In this document: positions 9,595-17,386 of the stretch, piece after piece
Position numbering within the stretch: the first letter of the stretch is position 1
Layout of the letters: the number at the start of each line of letters is the position of its first letter
Translations under genes and position numbers: made by a program
Notes under the pieces: generated by a model
The model's database searches: none
Seen by the model: only the letters and a program-made list of their open reading frames with translations
Told to the model about the DNA's origin: nothing
NCBI GenBank assembly: GCA_049317265.1
Contig: JBMOIP010000022.1
Span: 11,571-75,570 of the forward strand
Source of the DNA: CAIVAT01 sp049317265
GTDB lineage: Bacteria; Bacteroidota; Bacteroidia; Bacteroidales; FEN-979
DNA: 64,000 nt
Direction: 5' to 3'

Positions 9595-9876
9595 ATGAAA
9601 CCTGTCGTCATTGTCATGGCGCTTCTGATCATGGCCGGGCCTGCACCGGCTATGATTCGTGTTGCCCATTCCACCTCCTCCAATTGCGAGTTGCAGAAAC
9701 CCAGGTTGCCTACGGCACCTACAAAGCTTGAAACACCACCCAAACCAAAGGATCCACCCAAACCAAAGGATCCCCCAAAGATGAAGGAACCCCCAAAGAT
9801 GAAGGAACCCCCAAAGATGAAGGATCCGAAACCCCTTAAAATGCCCAAAAGTCCACCAAAGCCGCGCTGGCCTTAA
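9595..9876 (+). CDS. Small exported Pro/Lys-rich repeat peptide
   Basis: A 93-residue product. Residues 1-20 look like a Sec signal (MKPVVIVMALLIMAGPAPA). A short Cys-containing segment follows, then from about residue 48 a run of PPKPKDP/PPKMKEP hexapeptides encoded by 18-bp DNA repeats, ending PPKPRWP. It is strongly basic and proline-rich, so probably unstructured. A good promoter precedes it. The opposite strand of the same repeats is also open (Gly/Phe-rich) but has no comparable promoter or signal. No family was recognised. Cell-wall or periplasm-spanning and nucleic-acid or polyanion binding are possible roles but pure speculation. Confidence 0.6.
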   Translation: MKPVVIVMALLIMAGPAPAMIRVAHSTSSNCELQKPRLPTAPTKLETPPKPKDPPKPKDPPKMKEPPKMKEPPKMKDPKPLKMPKSPPKPRWP

Positions 9877-9941
9877 AAAACCAGTCAGGCTGGCAGGTCA
9901 TGGTTCCGGAAGATTAACGTTGTGATTGAGCGAAAGGCCGT

Positions 9942-10427
9942 TCAATAGGGGATTTTGTCATTTTTCTCACTCCACTCACTGAAGAGCTCGACAGCCTTTG
10001 GATGTGATATATGCTGAAAACTGATCATCCGTTGTTCGGGCAGAAGGTTCAGCTCTTCGTATATATGGTTGTCTTTGAATCCGATGAATGCTGCATCATG
10101 GCGGGTTGCACAGTAATATACTGCCTTTATATTGGCCCAGTAAATCGCAGAAAGGCACATCGGACATGGTTCACAGGTTGCATAAATAACAGCGCCTGCC
10201 AGGTCGAAATTTTTAATGTTTTTGCAGGCATCGCGAATAGCAACAATTTCAGCATGAGCAGTGGGATCATTTTGTGAACTGACCCTGTTCCCGCCTTTCC
10301 CGATAACCTTTCCGTCCAGCACGACCACGGCGCCGAATGGTCCGCCAATGTTCTCCCTTACCGACTGAAAAGCTTCATCGAAAGCTTTATCCATGTACGA
10401 TTCAATTGCCTGCATATGGAATTTCAT
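9942..10427 (-). CDS. guaD: Guanine deaminase (CDA-fold)
   Basis: A 161-residue zinc deaminase of the cytidine-deaminase fold that converts guanine to xanthine. Zinc motif H58-A59-E60 (NDPTAHAE) and P87-C88-P89-M90-C91 are intact. The whole protein closely follows the B. subtilis GuaD pattern (GGPFGAVVV, NDPTAHAE, CEPCPMCL, AIYWA, C-terminal aromatic). It is transcribed divergently from ygfK, 149 bases away, at the edge of the purine island, where it would supply xanthine. A TAATTTTG box lies on this strand at 10448-10441, but the -33 element is poorly spaced. M5 is an alternative start. Confidence 0.9.
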   Translation of the reverse strand: MKFHMQAIESYMDKAFDEAFQSVRENIGGPFGAVVVLDGKVIGKGGNRVSSQNDPTAHAEIVAIRDACKNIKNFDLAGAVIYATCEPCPMCLSAIYWANIKAVYYCATRHDAAFIGFKDNHIYEELNLLPEQRMISFQHISHPKAVELFSEWSEKNDKIPY

Positions 10428-10533
10428 TTATTATAAGTGACAAAATTAACAGGTATATTGAATCAAAATACATTTGCCGGCCCGATCTTCCTGTTTTTTA
10501 ATATTTCCGGGGCTGATTCTCATGCATTATCTC

Positions 10534-10541
10534 TAATTTTG
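10534..10541 (+). promoter_or_regulatory. Probable -7 element for ygfK
   Basis: TAATTTTG matches TAnnTTTG and lies 34 bases before the GTG start of ygfK. No convincing TTG is found 19-21 bases upstream, so the call rests on the -7 box and its position in the divergent intergenic region. Confidence 0.4.
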
Positions 10542-10575
10542 GGCCAAATCAAGTAAAAGACTCAAAAAAGCACCC

Positions 10576-13500
10576 GTGTCAGGAAATTTCCACCCTATTC
10601 CATTGCCCGATCTTCTTCAAATGACCCTGTCAGGATTAAAACAGGACCGTTTCATGGGAATCCCGGGAAATTTGTTTTATCGTCCGCAAACTGAGGACCA
10701 TTTTGGACTCCGCAGGTACGGCCGTTATCTCGAAACACCCCTGGGTGTTGCCGCCGGACCCCATACACAACTAGCCCTGAATATCGTGGCTGCCTGGCTT
10801 TGCGGTGCACGCTATATCGAGCTGAAGACCATTCAAACCCTGGATGAGCTGGAGGTTTCAAAACCCTGTATCGACATGCAGGATGAGGGCTACAATTGTG
10901 AATGGTCACAGGAATTGAAAGTACATGAATCATTTACCGAGTACCTGGATGCCTGGGTACTGATCCACATCCTCCGGAAGGAGCTCGGTTTCAAAGGGGA
11001 ATGCGGAACCCTTTTCAACATGAGTGCCGGGTACAACCTCGATGGGATCCTGAACGACAATGTTCAATGGTTTTTTGATAAAATGCTGGACTGTACCGAA
11101 GAACTCGCCAAAGCAAAGAGCACCGTCCGCTCCTTTTATCCTGAAATCGATGAAATCGATATTCCCGTATGCATCTCTGACCATATTACGCTGAGCACCA
11201 TGCATGGGTGTCCACCCGACGAGATCGAAAAGATCGGGCTATACCTCATCCGGGAGAAAAAACTGCACACCACCATCAAGCTCAATCCAACCTTGCTGGG
11301 TGCTGATGAACTCCGCAGCCTGCTGAACACGAAACTGGGATTTTCCACAGAAGTGCCCGATCTTGCCTTTGAGCACGACCTAAAGTATCCAGATGCCCTG
11401 AAAATCCTGGCATCGCTGAGTGCAGCCTCCGTTGAAAACAACCTGCAATTCGGGATCAAACTCACCAATACACTGGAGAGTGTAAACAACAAAGATGTTT
11501 TTGGTTCGTCGGAACCCATGATGTACATGAGCGGAAGGGCGCTCCACCCGATCAGCATCCTGCTGGCACGCAAGCTCCAAAATGATCATGACGGGGCCCT
11601 TGATGTCTCCTTTTCGGCCGGGGTTGACTGTTTCAACATTGCCGACGTGCTCGCCTGCGGGATGAAGCCGGTAACAGTTTGCACCGACCTGCTCAAGCCC
11701 GGAGGTTATGGGCGGCTTCACCAGTATATTGAGAACCTTCGCACTGAATTTGAGCTTAAACAGGCTGATTCCATCGATTCCTATATTTCAAAGGTTGCCG
11801 GTTCTTCAGATCCTGTTCCCATGGCGGCGCTTCGTAACCTGAATCATTATGCCGGCCGGGTGGCAGATAATAGGGCGTATCATAAAAACTCGTTGTCAGA
11901 TCCATCGATCAAAACCACCCGCGAACTTGGCTGGTTTGACTGTATTCATGCACCCTGCACTGATACCTGTCCTACTAACCAGGATATCCCCGAATATTTG
12001 TATCACACGGCTCATGAAGATATCCCTTCGGCATTTGAGGCCATCTTCCGTACCAACCCGTTCCCTTCGGTTACCGGCATGGTGTGCGACCACCTGTGCC
12101 AGTTGAAATGCACGAGGATCAACTATGATGAAGCGCTGCATATCCGGGAGATTAAACGGTTTGTAGCTGAAAATGCTTCTGCCGGTATGGGAGTTGAAAA
12201 CACAGATGCTGCTATCCCTGCTCCTCCAGGTATAAGTAAACGTGCTGCCATCATCGGGGCAGGTCCGGCCGGGTTATCCTGTGGCTGGTTTTTAAGAAAG
12301 ACCGGCTTTGAAGTGGACGTTTTTGAGCAGAAAAATCTTGCCGGTGGGATGGTTTCCGCCGCAATCCCTTCGTTCCGGCTTACCTCTGAGGCCATTGAAA
12401 CAGATATTCAGCGCATCCTTGCTTCCGGGGTTCATCTGCATGATCATCATGTGATTGACAAAAGCCGTTTCGAGTCACTCCTGCAAGATTATGATACCAT
12501 TTTTCTCGCTGCCGGAGCACAGAAATCGGTGAAGCTTAATATTGAAGGTGTTGATTCAGTGGGTGTGGTCGATCCCCTTGAGTTTTTATTTGAGGTGAAG
12601 GAAAAAGGTAAAACACTCGACGGGCAGCATGTTGTCATCATCGGAGGCGGGAATACCGCCATGGATGCCGCACGCACAGCGTACAGACTTGTAGGGAAGA
12701 CCGGCAGCGTAACCATTATTTACCGGCGTACCATCAGGGAGATGCCCGCCGACCAGGGCGAAATTGAAGCGGTCAGGGAAGAGGGCATCACCATCATGGA
12801 ACTTGTTAACCCGGTTCGTGTTCAGTCGGTCGGCGGAAAAGTTACACGCATTGTATGTTCACGCAACACCCTTTCTGTAAAAGGCAAGGATGGCAGGCCA
12901 TCCCCGGTGCTTATCCCCGGTTCGGAATTTGAGATATCCTGTGATACCATTATCCCGGCCATAGGACAGGAACTGTCCATAGATTTTCTTGCCAATGAAC
13001 AGTTAAAAACCAAACCCGGGAGTTACCAGACACTCATACCGAAATTGTTTATCGGCGGCGATGCCCTGCGTGGTGCTTCCACCGCCATCAATGCCATTGG
13101 CGACGGGCGGAAAGCGGCCCTTGAGATGGTGGCAGGCATCTCTCCAATATCATCTTCTCCAAAGAGCAAAGAGAGGATGAATAAAAGTTTTCCTGACCTG
13201 CTCAAACTCAAAGCAACAAGGGAGTATGGTTTCAAACCATTGGAAACCGCTCTTGAGAACCGGCAGAATTTTAATATGGTGATCTCCTCCCTCTCCGCGG
13301 AGGAGGCGAAAAAGGAGGCAGCGCGGTGCCTGCATTGTGATGAAATTTGCAATGTCTGTGTTTCTGTTTGTCCCAACCTGGCTAACTTCGGATACCAGGT
13401 TGAACCGGTTTTTTACAACCTGGAGAAGGCGGTTCTGAAGGAGGATGGAGTTGTTGCATTTGAAAAAGATAAGGTTTTCGGTGTTGATCAGCAGTTTCAG

Positions 13501-13875
13501 ATCCTGAACATCCGTGATCTGTGCAATGAATGCGGAAACTGTTCGACATTTTGCCCAAGCAGCGGGAAACCATTCGCCGACAAACCCGGGGTCCACCTTT
13601 CGGTAAAATCGCTGAACCAGGAAGGAGTTGGTTTTTACCTGAGCCGGCTGCCCGATAAACTGGTGTTGATTTACAAGGAGAAGGAGAGTATCCGGACGCT
13701 GACCTTGACAGGTGGTACGTTTTTGTATGAGACGAACCAGGTGAAGGCAAAAATCAGCCCGGAGAACTTCAATCTGCTTGAGGTAAAATTTCTGACACCT
13801 TGTGTGAAGGAGGTGCATTTTGAGTTTGCGGCGGAGATGAGTGTGATCATGAGAGGAATATTGAATATTGATTAA
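10576..13875 (+). CDS. ygfK: YgfK-type flavin/iron-sulfur oxidoreductase of the purine-degradation island
   Basis: The product has 1099 residues. The N-terminal dihydroorotate-dehydrogenase-like barrel (about 1-430) carries GVAAGPHTQLA, FIELKT-like ARYIELKT, KPCIDMQDE, STMHGCPP and TDLLKPGGY. It is followed by a GltD-like module with cysteine clusters (CIHAPCTDTCP at about 455, CDHLCQLKC at about 504), an FAD-binding GAGPAGLS (about 560), an NAD(P)-binding GGGNTAMD (about 688) and two 4Fe-4S clusters (CLHCDEICNVCVSVCP at about 918; CNECGNCSTFCP at about 981). Domain order and motifs match E. coli YgfK throughout. The family was formerly annotated as putative selenate reductase and is now linked to anaerobic purine/urate breakdown. 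The start is GTG, because the nearest upstream ATG is closed by a stop. The last codons (GILNID) are formed by a heptamer repeat. Confidence 0.93.
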   Translation: MSGNFHPIPLPDLLQMTLSGLKQDRFMGIPGNLFYRPQTEDHFGLRRYGRYLETPLGVAAGPHTQLALNIVAAWLCGARYIELKTIQTLDELEVSKPCIDMQDEGYNCEWSQELKVHESFTEYLDAWVLIHILRKELGFKGECGTLFNMSAGYNLDGILNDNVQWFFDKMLDCTEELAKAKSTVRSFYPEIDEIDIPVCISDHITLSTMHGCPPDEIEKIGLYLIREKKLHTTIKLNPTLLGADELRSLLNTKLGFSTEVPDLAFEHDLKYPDALKILASLSAASVENNLQFGIKLTNTLESVNNKDVFGSSEPMMYMSGRALHPISILLARKLQNDHDGALDVSFSAGVDCFNIADVLACGMKPVTVCTDLLKPGGYGRLHQYIENLRTEFELKQADSIDSYISKVAGSSDPVPMAALRNLNHYAGRVADNRAYHKNSLSDPSIKTTRELGWFDCIHAPCTDTCPTNQDIPEYLYHTAHEDIPSAFEAIFRTNPFPSVTGMVCDHLCQLKCTRINYDEALHIREIKRFVAENASAGMGVENTDAAIPAPPGISKRAAIIGAGPAGLSCGWFLRKTGFEVDVFEQKNLAGGMVSAAIPSFRLTSEAIETDIQRILASGVHLHDHHVIDKSRFESLLQDYDTIFLAAGAQKSVKLNIEGVDSVGVVDPLEFLFEVKEKGKTLDGQHVVIIGGGNTAMDAARTAYRLVGKTGSVTIIYRRTIREMPADQGEIEAVREEGITIMELVNPVRVQSVGGKVTRIVCSRNTLSVKGKDGRPSPVLIPGSEFEISCDTIIPAIGQELSIDFLANEQLKTKPGSYQTLIPKLFIGGDALRGASTAINAIGDGRKAALEMVAGISPISSSPKSKERMNKSFPDLLKLKATREYGFKPLETALENRQNFNMVISSLSAEEAKKEAARCLHCDEICNVCVSVCPNLANFGYQVEPVFYNLEKAVLKEDGVVAFEKDKVFGVDQQFQILNIRDLCNECGNCSTFCPSSGKPFADKPGVHLSVKSLNQEGVGFYLSRLPDKLVLIYKEKESIRTLTLTGGTFLYETNQVKAKISPENFNLLEVKFLTPCVKEVHFEFAAEMSVIMRGILNID

Positions 13876-13897
13876 CGAATATTGAAGTTTGAATTAG
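13856..13897 (+). repeat. TGAATAT-type heptamer array across the ygfK stop codon
   Basis: Imperfect repeats of GAATATT/TGAATAT start inside the final codons of ygfK, cross its TAA and continue 20 bases beyond. A very similar array, in the same orientation relative to the gene, abuts the stop codon of the lyase gene at 51038. Confidence 0.6.
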
Positions 13898-13919
13898 GAA
13901 AAGTTAAACCAAAGTTATT

Positions 13920-15392
13920 ATGATACCAATTACAAATGAAGTTGTTGATCAGCTAGTATTGCAGAAAGCAGTAGATCATTATCGTGAAAAGGGCATTATT
14001 CTGCCCACCTTTGCGCAGATGCAGAACCCTGACCTGATTCCGGGCAGCATCAAGGATAAATTGAAAAACATTGGCTTATGGGACCTCCATCCGCTGAATT
14101 TATTCCGGATTACCTGGAAAAATGAGCCAAAAGCAACGGGTGGTCTTTACGGCGCCCCGAATTTCATTGTGTTGCCAAAATCACTCACCGGGATCGATGC
14201 CCGCATCATTGTAATGCTCGGCAAATGGTTCCCAACCGGTGCACATAAGGTTGGAGCAGCCTATGGCTGCCTTGCTCCGAGGATCATCACCGGCGGATTT
14301 GATCCCACCTATCACAAGGCGGTATGGCCATCCACAGGGAACTATTGCCGTGGAGGCGCTTTCGACTCCTATCTCATGGATGTGACGGCAGTGGCCATTC
14401 TCCCCGAGGAGATGAGCCGTGAACGATTTGCCTGGCTCAAAGAGATTGGAGCGGAGGTGATCGCCACCCCTGGGTGTGAATCGAATGTGAAGGAGATTTA
14501 CGACAAATGCTGGGAGATCAAGCGGACCAGGAAGGATTGCATGGTTTTCAACCAGTTCGAGGAGTTTGGAAACTCTTGCTGGCACTATGAAGTAACCGGA
14601 AATGCCATTGAAGAGGCATTCCGGATGGTTGCTGGGAATGATGCACAAATGGCAGCTTATATCTCAGCTACAGGTTCGGCCGGGACAATAGCGGCAGGTG
14701 ACTACCTCCGTACAAAATTCCCCCACATGAAAGTGGTTGCATCGGAAGCTTTGCAATGTCCAACCCTGCTGATGAATGGCTTTGGGGGCCACCGGATCGA
14801 AGGAATCGGCGACAAGCACGTTCCCTGGATCCATAATGTTAAAAATACTGACGTGGTGACCGCCATAGATGATGAGGATTGTATGCGCCTGCTCAGGCTT
14901 TTCAATGAAACAGAGGGACATGAATACCTTGCCGGAAACGGTGTTGATAAGGAACTGCTGCAAAAGCTTAACACGATTGGTATTTCAGGTATCGGCAACA
15001 TCCTTTCGGCCATCAAAACGGCGAAGCATTTTGAGTATACCAGTGAAGACGTCATGGTGACCATTGCCACCGATTCGGCCGAAATGTATGGTTCAAGGTT
15101 GGAGGAACTTACCGCAGAACGCGGATCCTATAATTTCCTGCAGGCAGCCAAAGATCATGAAAAATGCATGATGGGAACAGCTCCATCGACCATGAAAGAG
15201 CTTGGCTACAATGACCGGAAAGCGATTCACAACCTGAAGTATTTTACGTGGATCGAGCAGCAGGGCAAGGAGGTGGAGGATCTCCGTCAACTTTGGGATG
15301 ACCGTCATATCTGGCCGCAGATATTCAGCCAGCCCGCCCGCTGGGATGAACTGATCAATGAATTCAATGAAAGGACGGGACTGTTAAAATAG
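13920..15392 (+). CDS. Fold-type II PLP-dependent lyase/synthase, function unknown
   Basis: A 490-residue member of the tryptophan-synthase-beta/cysteine-synthase superfamily. The Schiff-base lysine is probably K110 in PTGAHKVGAAYG. The phosphate-binding glycine loop is TGSAGTIA, about residues 250-256. It is longer than cysteine synthase (about 310) and than diaminopropionate ammonia-lyase YgeX (about 400), and does not show YgeX motifs. It follows ygfK by 44 bases on the same strand and so probably shares its transcript. In the purine islands of other bacteria a YgeX-type ammonia-lyase occupies the amino-acid-releasing step. This enzyme may fill that role here, but that is inference. Confidence 0.72.
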   Translation: MIPITNEVVDQLVLQKAVDHYREKGIILPTFAQMQNPDLIPGSIKDKLKNIGLWDLHPLNLFRITWKNEPKATGGLYGAPNFIVLPKSLTGIDARIIVMLGKWFPTGAHKVGAAYGCLAPRIITGGFDPTYHKAVWPSTGNYCRGGAFDSYLMDVTAVAILPEEMSRERFAWLKEIGAEVIATPGCESNVKEIYDKCWEIKRTRKDCMVFNQFEEFGNSCWHYEVTGNAIEEAFRMVAGNDAQMAAYISATGSAGTIAAGDYLRTKFPHMKVVASEALQCPTLLMNGFGGHRIEGIGDKHVPWIHNVKNTDVVTAIDDEDCMRLLRLFNETEGHEYLAGNGVDKELLQKLNTIGISGIGNILSAIKTAKHFEYTSEDVMVTIATDSAEMYGSRLEELTAERGSYNFLQAAKDHEKCMMGTAPSTMKELGYNDRKAIHNLKYFTWIEQQGKEVEDLRQLWDDRHIWPQIFSQPARWDELINEFNERTGLLK

Positions 15393-15419
15393 GAGTTTAA
15401 GCAATATAAACTGAACATC

Positions 15420-15869
15420 ATGAGTTGGGTCAGAATCTGGGTCCATTTAGTGTTTTCAACAAAAAACAGGGAACCATTTCTCTATTCAGTAGATTTGAGA
15501 AAACAGTTCTTTCAACACATCAAGAAAAATGCAGAAGAAAAACAGATTTGGCTTGATTGTATCAATGGATATGCTGAACATGCCCATTGTCTGGTTTCAC
15601 TTGGGAAAGATCAACCTGTGAGCAAGGTAGTCCAGCTTATTAAAGGTGAATCCTCTTTCTGGATCAATAATACCAAGCTGATCAAAGATAAATTTGCATG
15701 GCAGGATGATTATTGGGCTGTGGGTATAAGCGAAAGTCACCTGGATAAAGTTCGGCATTATATTCACAACCAGGAAAAACACCATGGGTCAAAGACATTC
15801 TCAGAGGAGTTGACAGAATTTATGGATAAATATGGGTGGAAATTTGTTCAGCACACAAGAGACACATAA
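15420..15869 (+). mobile_element. REP-associated tyrosine transposase (RAYT, Y1_Tnp)
   Basis: A 149-residue single-domain HUH/Y1 transposase of the IS200-like TnpA_REP group. The HUH motif is H54-A-H56 in YAEHAHCLVSL; the catalytic tyrosine is Y114 in HYIHNQEKHH. It starts 27 bases after the PLP-enzyme gene, in the same direction. No long terminal inverted repeats or target duplications are visible. Instead, REP-like hairpins begin within 15 bases of its stop. A related copy lies at 56114-56548 with H54, H56 and Y114 at identical positions. Confidence 0.88.
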
Positions 15870-16021
15870 AACAATTGATGTGGCTAAAGCCGAGGAAATT
15901 GAATCGCAATCTCAACAGTTGGCTGAAGCCAACTGCAATAGATGAGGTGGTTGATAGTTTCCAAATTTTTAGCTGTCATCAATAGAATGCCAAGCGAAAT
16001 ATTGGGTTGTCTAACTTTCAT
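15870..16021. repeat. REP-like hairpins downstream of the RAYT gene
   Basis: The clearest hairpin is GTTGGC (15918-15923), loop TGAA, GCCAAC (15928-15933). A shorter GGCTAAAGCC lies at 15882-15891. The loop type (TGAA/TAAA/TTTA between short GC-rich stems) is the same as in the repeats around the second RAYT. No gene is seen between 15870 and 16392; the rest of this 520-base stretch is the 60-bp array and REP pair listed separately. Confidence 0.65.
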
Positions 16022-16267
16022 ACCCATTGCAGTCAACTTTAGTACAACAACTGCAGTAAATAAGATTGTGAAAGTTGTATGTCCATTACAGTCAGCTTTA
16101 GCATAACAACTGCAATAAATAGGACTGTGAAAGTTGTATATCCATTGCAGTCAGCTTTAGCATAACAACTGCAATAAATAGGACTGTGAAAGGTGTCATA
16201 TCCATTGCAGCCAGCTTTAGCATAACAACTGCAATAAATACGACTGTGAAAGGTGTCATATCCATTG
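16022..16267. repeat. Four tandem 60-bp repeats carrying degenerate REP half-sites
   Basis: Units start at about 16022, 16082, 16142 and 16202. They share CATTGCAGTCAGCTTTAGCA, then a TAACAACTGCAATAAATA-like stretch and GACTGTGAAAG. A partial fifth unit begins at 16262 and runs straight into a perfect REP hairpin. The last units differ by only a few bases; the first is more diverged. The array looks amplified from the REP hairpin beside it. Confidence 0.8.
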
Positions 16268-16326
16268 CAGTCAGCTTTAGCTGACTGTTTGAAGGGTGAT
16301 AGGATCAAATTGGGGCTTTAGCCCCA
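16268..16326. repeat. REP pair, upstream copy (flanks the GIY-YIG gene)
   Basis: Two hairpins 23 bases apart. CAGTCAGC, loop TTTA, GCTGACTG is at 16268-16287 (perfect 8-bp stem). TGGGGC, loop TTTA, GCCCCA is at 16311-16326. The same two-hairpin arrangement in the same orientation recurs at 17290-17349, on the other side of the GIY-YIG gene. Confidence 0.8.
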
Positions 16327-16392
16327 TGATTTAAAAGAGATACATTAATTTCGCTGACTGAAACCTCCATCAATAAAAAAAAGTGATCGATT

Positions 16393-17256
16393 ATGAAATA
16401 CGGAAAGACAATAAAAATATTTCTCATTGATGGAGATCCTAATGGTCGAATGAGTTGTGAACTATCAAATTGGTCGGGAAAAGCATATAAAATTCCAAGA
16501 ATTAAGATTAAGGATTGTTTTGACCGGGAGGACCTTTTAAGTACTGCGGTATATCTGCTTTTCGGTAAAGACGAAGAAGGGAAAGACCAGGTTTATATTG
16601 GAGAAGCAGAAACCATCTTAAAAAGATTGAACCAACATATAGCCCAAAAGGATTTTTGGAATGAAACAATTGTGTTTATCAGCAAGGACGAAAACTTGAA
16701 TAAAGCCCATATAAAATACCTTGAAAATCGTCTTTACGACATCGCTAAAAAAGCTAAACGTTATAAAATTGAAAACACGGTAACACCGACTCAATCTTCC
16801 ATTTCTGAATCGGACAGAGCTGAAATGGAAGAATTTATTGAAAATATTATGATGCTTGTTAATACGCTTGGACACAAGGTGTTTGATGAAAAAAGAGAAT
16901 TTAAATCGAAGCAAAAGGCAGAAATATTTTTTATAAAAGCTCAAAGAGGTGCTGATGCGCAGGGTGTTTTAACTTCTGACGGTTTTGTCGTATTAAAAGG
17001 CTCCAGGATTGCGGCTTCCACAGTTACATCGATGACTCAGAATTACCTCAACCTAAGACAGCAACTGATAGAAAAAGGGTTACTTAAGGAGGATGAAAAA
17101 TGGATAGAATTCCCGGAAGATTATATTTTCAGTAGTCCTTCAAGTGCCGCATCGATAGTCCTGGGGCGAAATGCAAATGGTCTTACTGAATGGAAATTAC
17201 CAGATGGAACAACATTGAAAGGATTTGAGTCCAATGAGAAAGCACATGAATTGTAA
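16393..17256 (+). CDS. GIY-YIG nuclease-family protein with C-terminal DUF4357
   Basis: A 287-residue product. The N-terminal half (about 50-135) shows a GIY-YIG-like core: TAVYLLFGKDEEGK, then VYIGEAETILKRLNQH, a later Glu in KYLENRLY. The C-terminal part (about 190-280) matches DUF4357: AASTVTSMTQNY, REQL-like RQQLIEKGLL, FSSPSSAASIVLGR, NGLTEWKLPDGTTLK. Base composition is more AT-rich than the neighbouring metabolic genes. The gene is framed by two direct copies of a REP pair. It is probably an accessory, horizontally moved nuclease-like gene that interrupts the purine island. Substrate unknown. Confidence 0.8.
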   Translation: MKYGKTIKIFLIDGDPNGRMSCELSNWSGKAYKIPRIKIKDCFDREDLLSTAVYLLFGKDEEGKDQVYIGEAETILKRLNQHIAQKDFWNETIVFISKDENLNKAHIKYLENRLYDIAKKAKRYKIENTVTPTQSSISESDRAEMEEFIENIMMLVNTLGHKVFDEKREFKSKQKAEIFFIKAQRGADAQGVLTSDGFVVLKGSRIAASTVTSMTQNYLNLRQQLIEKGLLKEDEKWIEFPEDYIFSSPSSAASIVLGRNANGLTEWKLPDGTTLKGFESNEKAHEL

Positions 17257-17289
17257 CATTTCCAGACTAAAGGAGAATATCATCCCTTG

Positions 17290-17349
17290 CAGCCAACTTC
17301 AGCTGACTGTGTCTAAGGGGGAAAGATGCAAATTGGGGCTTCAGCCCCA
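17290..17349. repeat. REP pair, downstream copy
   Basis: An imperfect stem CAGCCAAC, loop TTCA, GCTGACTG is at 17290-17309. A perfect TGGGGC, loop TTCA, GCCCCA is at 17334-17349. Spacing and order match the copy at 16268-16326, and the bases between the hairpins are also similar. Confidence 0.78.
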
Positions 17350-17386
17350 TCATTAATACAAGGTAGTCAAGTCAGAAATTGAAAAT

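Noticed and set aside
9471..9848. Gly/Phe-rich open frame on the minus strand
   Set aside because: It is the reverse of the Pro/Lys repeat region and runs into the preceding gene's end. The plus strand has the signal peptide and the promoter.
16039..16308. Open frame on the minus strand with 20-residue repeats rich in Cys and Tyr
   Set aside because: It only reflects the 60-bp tandem DNA repeat (a multiple of three). The frame breaks in the diverged units, there is no promoter, and the REP hairpin forms its start.
15870..16340. Possible CRISPR array
   Set aside because: Repeats are directly adjacent with no unique spacers, unit length is 60 bp, and no cas genes are nearby.
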